Of a stretch of DNA of 64,000 nt, positions 60,524 to 64,000 are shown one piece after another. Under the pieces are notes generated by a model. The model made no database searches, had not been told where the DNA came from, and was given only the letters and a program-made list of their open reading frames with translations. Numbering within the stretch: the first letter of the stretch is position 1; every line of letters begins with the position of its first letter. Position numbers and translations under genes: made by a program. Source of the stretch: Myxocyprinus asiaticus (taxonomy: Eukaryota > Chordata > Actinopteri > Cypriniformes > Catostomidae); NCBI RefSeq assembly GCF_019703515.2, contig NC_059363.1, positions 707,001 to 771,000 on the forward strand, in the 5' to 3' direction.

Positions 60524-60690
60524 AAATAAATTCTTAATGTGTCGTTTTCCAGTAAAAAATATCTAAACGTTACTAAAACCAGATAAATGTACTTGAGAAG
60601 CAAAATGACAAGATATTTTGTCTTGTTTTCAGAGAAATCTAACAACATTTTGTAACATTTATGCTTATAATATGCAGGGTTTGTGCAGGT
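60524..60690. repeat. Left arm of the intron-type MITE seen at 3440
   Basis: Shares ttttccagtaaaaaatatct, gacaagatattttgtctt and ttgagaagcaaaatg-like words with 3440-3790. The matching opposite arm may be at 63090-63160. Confidence 0.5.
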
Positions 60691-60789
60691 CTGGGAAAAA
60701 AAAAGTCTTAAGTCTTAAATTGCTCTTTCGCAAATTAAGGAGCAACAAGTCTTAAATTCATAAGGTTATGGTATTAAATGTTGCACGAG

Positions 60790-61470
60790 GGATTGGTTTC
60801 TCATTGCGTTTAAGTCATTTTCAAGTGAAGAGTAATTTCTGAGCACAAATATCCCATACCAAATTTGCGGTCTCTAGGACAAACTCTGTAGTGCCACCAT
60901 CAGTTCAAAAATTCACTTTTCTTTTGCATGAATCTTTTGAACCATTTGGCCTAGAAAATAAATATTGATGATGATACAAAAGGACTGCTTAAATGAATTA
61001 TGACGTTTATCATTTATGTGCTACTATTCCTTCAAACTTTGCCTGATTTGCCATAACAATGGCTCAAAATAATCTCCAGACTGATCCGCACAGAATGAAT
61101 AATACAGAACTTTGATTTCTGATTTTGATGAAAAGTTATGTTAACACAAATGAAGTTGAATCTCGGTAACAGTTTGCCGTATCGAAACAAAACTTGGTAT
61201 GCTTCATCAAGACCATGATCTGAGGGTACATGCAAAGATTGGTGACAGCGCCACCTATTGGTCAAGAAATATGAAAAATGGCTATTTTTGCCTGTAACTT
61301 TTGAATCGTATCTCCTAAAATCATGTGTTTGGTGTCTATGGATTCATTGGGTCATTGAGGATTTCAACGATATCAGCCATTCTGCCTCTCTGGCATATTG
61401 ATTTTAATCAAAAAGTTAAATATCTTTTGAATGCATTGCCAGATTTATAAGAAATTTGGTATGCATCATT
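60790..61470. repeat. Unclassified dispersed repeat
   Basis: Contains recurring phrases (gtgccaccatcagttc, gcgccacctattggtc, aaacttggtatgcttcatc) and continues at 62540-62600 (gtgccacctatagttc) after an interruption. No ORF. Class unknown. Confidence 0.45.
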
Positions 61471-61476
61471 AACTAC

Positions 61477-62537
61477 GTTTTCCATCCAAGGATTTTTTGC
61501 CAAAATTTTTTAGCCCATCAAAATAAAGCTGATGGAAACGCAAATTATCTCGAAAATTTCACAAGTGTCACATAAACACATAAACTCTGTCGATACTTCA
61601 AATGTCACGAAAAACTGGTTTGGAAACACTTTTTGTCTAGAAAATTGGCATTAACGCAAAAATATAGTGTCACATGACAGAATTTACCCATAGTCGTTAG
61701 CCTGTGTTAATCATGACGACGGTATATATCCTTGAAAGCCAATATATTGTACGTGATTATGGATTGATCTGAACGGCATATAGATCTGATATTGCAATCA
61801 TGACACTTCCAGGAGTGCCAACACAAATATCTCGTATCATGCACCTGTTATCGATAAGTGCAAGGAGAACAAATGAATGGCCACTGTTTGTGATTAATTT
61901 AATCGCGGTAGACATCAGTTTATTTATTAAAGTTGCTTTTCCACACCGTTCAAAATAATAGACGGCAGTCACGGAATTAGACCAAAATACAAAAAAACAT
62001 ATCATTTCTGTGCAAGATGTTTTAAATTAAAAATAAATACATAATACTAGGAGAAAAGCTTCAGTGTGCTTTTTTGGAACACTAACATATAACACAATTA
62101 TATACAATTATTGTTTATACTTTTGAAAAAAAAAATAAAAATACTGGCAAAATTCCCTGTATTAAATAAAATAAATGACCAAACAAAAAAAAAAATATTT
62201 TTAGACCTATATGTGCCTTTTCTTTACACAAACTTAAATTAGCTGTACCCTGTTCTGTAGATGAATAAAGTCATCTGAATGACATTCTCAGAATGTTCTA
62301 GACTATAAACTATCAGAACTATTTGTCCAATGTGGAGTTCACTTTCAGAAAACCAGCTTTTGAACATTTTAAAACGTTTAAATATTTTCAATCTAACCCT
62401 CTTTACCTCGGATCGCATTTTTATCGATAAAAGGCCATTTGAATGGAAACAGACAGAAGACGGCAAATGTAGCAAAATAAATTTACACATTCACTTTGTT
62501 GATAACAAAATAGCGCGAAAAGTGGATAGAAACTAGG
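61477..62537 (-). mobile_element. Harbinger-like remnant
   Basis: The ends are imperfect inverse copies (actacgttttccatcc and ggatagaaactagg), possibly with a TTA duplication. On the minus strand the stretch ALIDNRCMIRDICVGTPGS, followed one frame over by VHD, resembles the PIF/Harbinger transposase core (GxPGSxHD). It interrupts the unclassified repeat that resumes at 62538. Confidence 0.55.
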
Positions 62538-63011
62538 TTATTGACATCATGTCCTGAACGTACCGAGCAGTTTGGAGACAGTGCCACCTATAGTTCAAAA
62601 GATATTTTGTGTACTGACTCTAACCTTGGCGTGTCTCTTTGCCATTCGTGAATCATGTCAACTGAGTGGCATAGTGTGAACATTTCTGTAAATGTATATG
62701 TTATTGGCTAATCTAGGACAAGGGATTTAGATTGCAGAATCATGAGGTTCTTATGACAAAAGAAATGAAAATCATATATGCTTCTTTTGTTGAGCTTCTA
62801 GATTTAATGACCAAAATGTACTTGAATAAAATCTTGTTTTTACATGTTTGGTGGTGATCCATATCTTTGAGGTATATTTTTAGGTGTTGTTAGAGCAGTG
62901 TTGTAGAGGAGTATAGCTGATACAGTGGATCTGATCAGAAGGTAAACGTTATTTCCACATTTTATTGGTTAGGGCCAGAGGTATTCAAGCCTTATCATGT
63001 TACTTTTTGTC

Positions 63012-63016
<5 letters not shown>

Positions 63017-63086
<70 letters not shown>
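63017..63086. repeat. A run and (TA)n microsatellite
   Basis: A ~17-base A run followed by ~28 TA dinucleotides. Confidence 0.95.
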
Positions 63087-63094
<8 letters not shown>

Positions 63095-63169
63095 TTAAGG
63101 ATGTTTAGATGTTTTTTACTGGAAAATAAGACAAAAATACAGTAAGAAGATGATTGTTTACAGTGTAAG

Positions 63170-63445
63170 AATTTAACACATGAAGCCATAAACTTACAGT
63201 GTAACAGTTTACTTTCCGAATCAAACTTGAGAACTATTTAAATGTTATTCATGCATATGAATTATGTATGAAATTGACTAGTCATGTGAGCCAAAATTGA
63301 GGAAATATATTCATTTAAATATGATCTCATAAAAATAGGAAATGTCAAAGCAAGTAGTATACCTTCATAAAGTTATATAGTGGAAACATTCAAAATAGGC
63401 ATATCTTAATATACAAAGAAATATTTGTATATATTTTATTTATTT
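63170..63445. other. Unannotated, probably GCN2 intron 37
   Basis: A+T-rich sequence. No match to the expected last two GCN2 exons here or at 63760-64000. Confidence 0.45.
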
Positions 63446-63449
63446 ATTT

Positions 63450-63757
63450 CCCCTTTCTCCCCAATTTGGAATGCCCAATTCCCAATGCGCTCTAAGTCCT
63501 CGTGGTGGCGTAGTGACCCGCCTCAATCTGGGTGGTGGAGGACGAATCTCAGTTGCCTCCGCGTCTGTGACCGTCAATCCGCGCATCTTATCATGTGGCT
63601 TGTTCAGCGCGTTACCGTGGAGACGTAGCGTGTGGAGGCTTCACACTGTTCTCCGCGGCATCCACGCACAACTCACCACACACCCCACCGAGAGCGATTC
63701 GAACTCGTGTCTCCAGCGGTGATAGTCAGCATCAATACTCGCTGAGATACCCAGACC
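63450..63757 (-). mobile_element. tRNA-headed SINE, copy 10 (internal deletion)
   Basis: Inverse copy with ~110 bp missing between ccgagagcga and ttcgaactcg, which joins the body directly to the B box. It lies right of the last GCN2 exon found. Confidence 0.87.
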
Positions 63758-64000
63758 CCATGATGACTGATATTATAAATCTATACCGATTTTTTTCAAA
63801 TTAAAATAGTCTAGTATACAGTAGAACATATTTATGATCGTTTAGGACTTCTGAAACATGGGGTGGAAAGAGAATATTTCAGTTGAATTGGAGAAAAAAA
63901 AAAAGAGGTAAGCCCTGATATTATATTTCCAATGTCAGCTTAATCAAAATTGTACAACAATAAAAATATGTGTTGATGATTGTTGCTGATATATTGTGCA

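Overview
The window is vertebrate, almost certainly teleost and probably cypriniform. It has spliced genes with GT-AG introns, Tc1-type and hAT-type transposons with fish-like termini, a LINE, and many tRNA-headed SINEs. The cypriniform guess rests on recalled repeat character, not on a search.

Region by region: 1-1320 is a palindrome-rich satellite. 2115-5100 holds the 5' two thirds of a sarcomeric alpha-actin gene on the minus strand: promoter, non-coding first exon and five coding exons. Its last exons lie left of the window. 6810-9303 is a triplicated inverted-repeat element filled with a 21-bp G-rich minisatellite. 9310-11160 is A+T-rich and mostly featureless.

From 11546 to beyond the right edge runs one large plus-strand gene, EIF2AK4 (GCN2), the eIF2-alpha kinase that senses uncharged tRNA and amino-acid starvation. 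I placed 37 coding exons ending at 59063. Together they give 4737 nt, exactly 1579 codons, and every exon junction agrees in phase. The order is RWD domain, charged helix, pseudokinase, eIF2-alpha kinase with acidic insert, HisRS-like domain and C-terminal region. The roughly 60 C-terminal residues are missing and probably lie beyond 64000. Just upstream of the start codon is a stop/start cluster of short upstream ORFs.

The introns are expanded by repeats. There are nine of ten SINE copies of one family, four Tc1-like remnants, two TTAA-flanked families (one copy holding two further Tc1 elements), two related hAT-like elements, a frameshifted LINE reverse transcriptase, a CACTA-type element with a 3-bp duplication, and a Harbinger-like remnant. 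There are also three kilobase-scale tandem arrays: GATA/GGAT, a 61-bp unit, and a CCTAGCAAC unit. Nothing here looks like a new enzymatic system. The most notable points are the upstream ORF cluster of GCN2, the actin intron pattern, the tandem inverted-repeat minisatellite element and the datable transposon nests.
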